Of a DNA stretch of 64,000 nucleotides, positions 63,683-64,000 are shown piece by piece. The notes under the pieces were generated by a model that was not told where the DNA came from, searched no databases, and saw only the letters and a list, made by a program, of their open reading frames with translations. The stretch spans positions 739,705 to 803,704 of the forward strand of contig NZ_JAGYPD010000002.1 of the NCBI RefSeq assembly GCF_018343515.1. Reading direction: 5' to 3'. A program made the position numbers and the translations under genes. The stretch comes from Bacillus sp. FJAT-50079. Lineage in GTDB: Bacteria > Bacillota > Bacilli > Bacillales > Bacillaceae_C. Each line of letters opens with the position of its first letter. The stretch's first letter is position 1.

Positions 63683-64000
63683 TTAAGCGATGGTTGGCGT
63701 TTTCCATGTCCAACTGGCCAACTTCTTAAGATTTAAGGCAGCAAAAGTCAGCATCGCCTGCATGGACAATTTTTTAATACCTTTTAAGGTTGTCCAGCGC
63801 ATGCCATGCTTTTCTTTGGCATCGGCAAAGACACGTTCAATCGTCTCTTTACGCTTTCCGTATATTTCTTTAATTTCATGATTGTGTCGTAAGTCCTCAG
63901 CTACATCCAAGTAATCTTGCCAGATATGACGTTGGATCATTTTTTGGTGATTCTTACTCTCCGTGCATTGGCTAAGCACCGGACACGTGGCACAAATAGA
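63683..64000 (-). mobile_element. IS1182-like transposase, C-terminal part, cut by window edge
   Basis: The minus-strand frame is open to the window edge: it enters as SICATCPVLSQCTESKNH, continues RHIWQDYLDVAEDLRH, YGKRKETIERVFADAKEKHG (catalytic Glu region) and ends LKKLASWTWKTPTIA. The CxxC-P-C cysteine set and the R-x-x-x-E-R-x-F-A-D-A-K segment are those of IS1182-type DDE transposases. 106 codons are visible. Intactness of the element cannot be judged. Confidence 0.82.

Overview
The window comes from a low-GC, endospore-forming Bacillaceae chromosome. Evidence: spore genes (spoVAC/AD/AE, spoVIF, cotO, a CotY/CotZ-type coat gene, a YjcZ-type micropeptide), strong Gram-positive Shine-Dalgarno sites with frequent TTG/GTG starts, a class D-type sortase signal, and a right half that reproduces the Bacillus subtilis yjb/yjc gene order (trpS, spx, mecA, coiA, pepF, yjbH-yjbI-yjbJ-yjbK, relQ/yjbM, nadK/yjbN, yjbO, prpE, yjbQ-like antiporter, fabI, cotO, cot, yjcA, spoVIF, yjcF-yjcG-yjcH). 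I cannot name the species.

Region 1 (1-19.6 kb) is an amino-sugar and cell-wall recycling island, nearly all on the minus strand: GH20 hexosaminidase, PIG-L deacetylase-like protein, GH3 NagZ, two sugar ABC permeases, a lipoprotein binding protein, a YesL-like protein, NamZ, MurQ, a double-GNAT protein, a MurR-type regulator, a MurK-type kinase, then a second double-GNAT protein, a beta-lactamase-fold hydrolase and AnmK (cut by the window edge). A plus-strand GH18 protein with an LPNTA wall-anchor signal sits inside it. None of the hydrolases of the minus-strand set has a signal peptide and no MurP-type PTS gene is present, so the layout suggests import by an ABC transporter and breakdown in the cytoplasm. 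Catabolite-repression (cre) sites lie upstream of the two main transcription units.

Region 2 (19.8-35.2 kb) has an orphan sensor kinase and then a reductive pyrimidine degradation cluster: PreT/PreA, dihydropyrimidinase, an NCS2 and an NCS1 permease, a small protein, a PucR-type regulator, CoA-acylating malonate-semialdehyde dehydrogenase, a class III aminotransferase and alanine dehydrogenase. These would carry uracil to beta-alanine and on to acetyl-CoA, with Ald recycling the alanine made by the aminotransferase; the beta-ureidopropionase step is missing. Several gene junctions here hold dispersed repeats.

Region 3 (35.8-47.4 kb) holds the yjcH-yjcG-yjcF operon, sporulation genes including a compact lipoprotein-SpoVAC-SpoVAD-SpoVAE operon, spore coat genes, fabI, a CPA2 antiporter and mgtE. 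Region 4 (47.5-63.5 kb) holds prpE, an eleven-copy 52-bp tandem repeat, yjbO, nadK, relQ, a probable yjbL relic, the yjbK-J-I-H run, a folded intergenic region, pepF, coiA, mecA, spx, a membrane protein preceded by an 8-codon ORF, a putative glycoside hydrolase and trpS. The window ends in an IS1182-like transposase. YjbH, MecA and Spx in one locus are parts of the ClpP-linked proteolysis network. No rRNA, tRNA, CRISPR array or prophage was seen.
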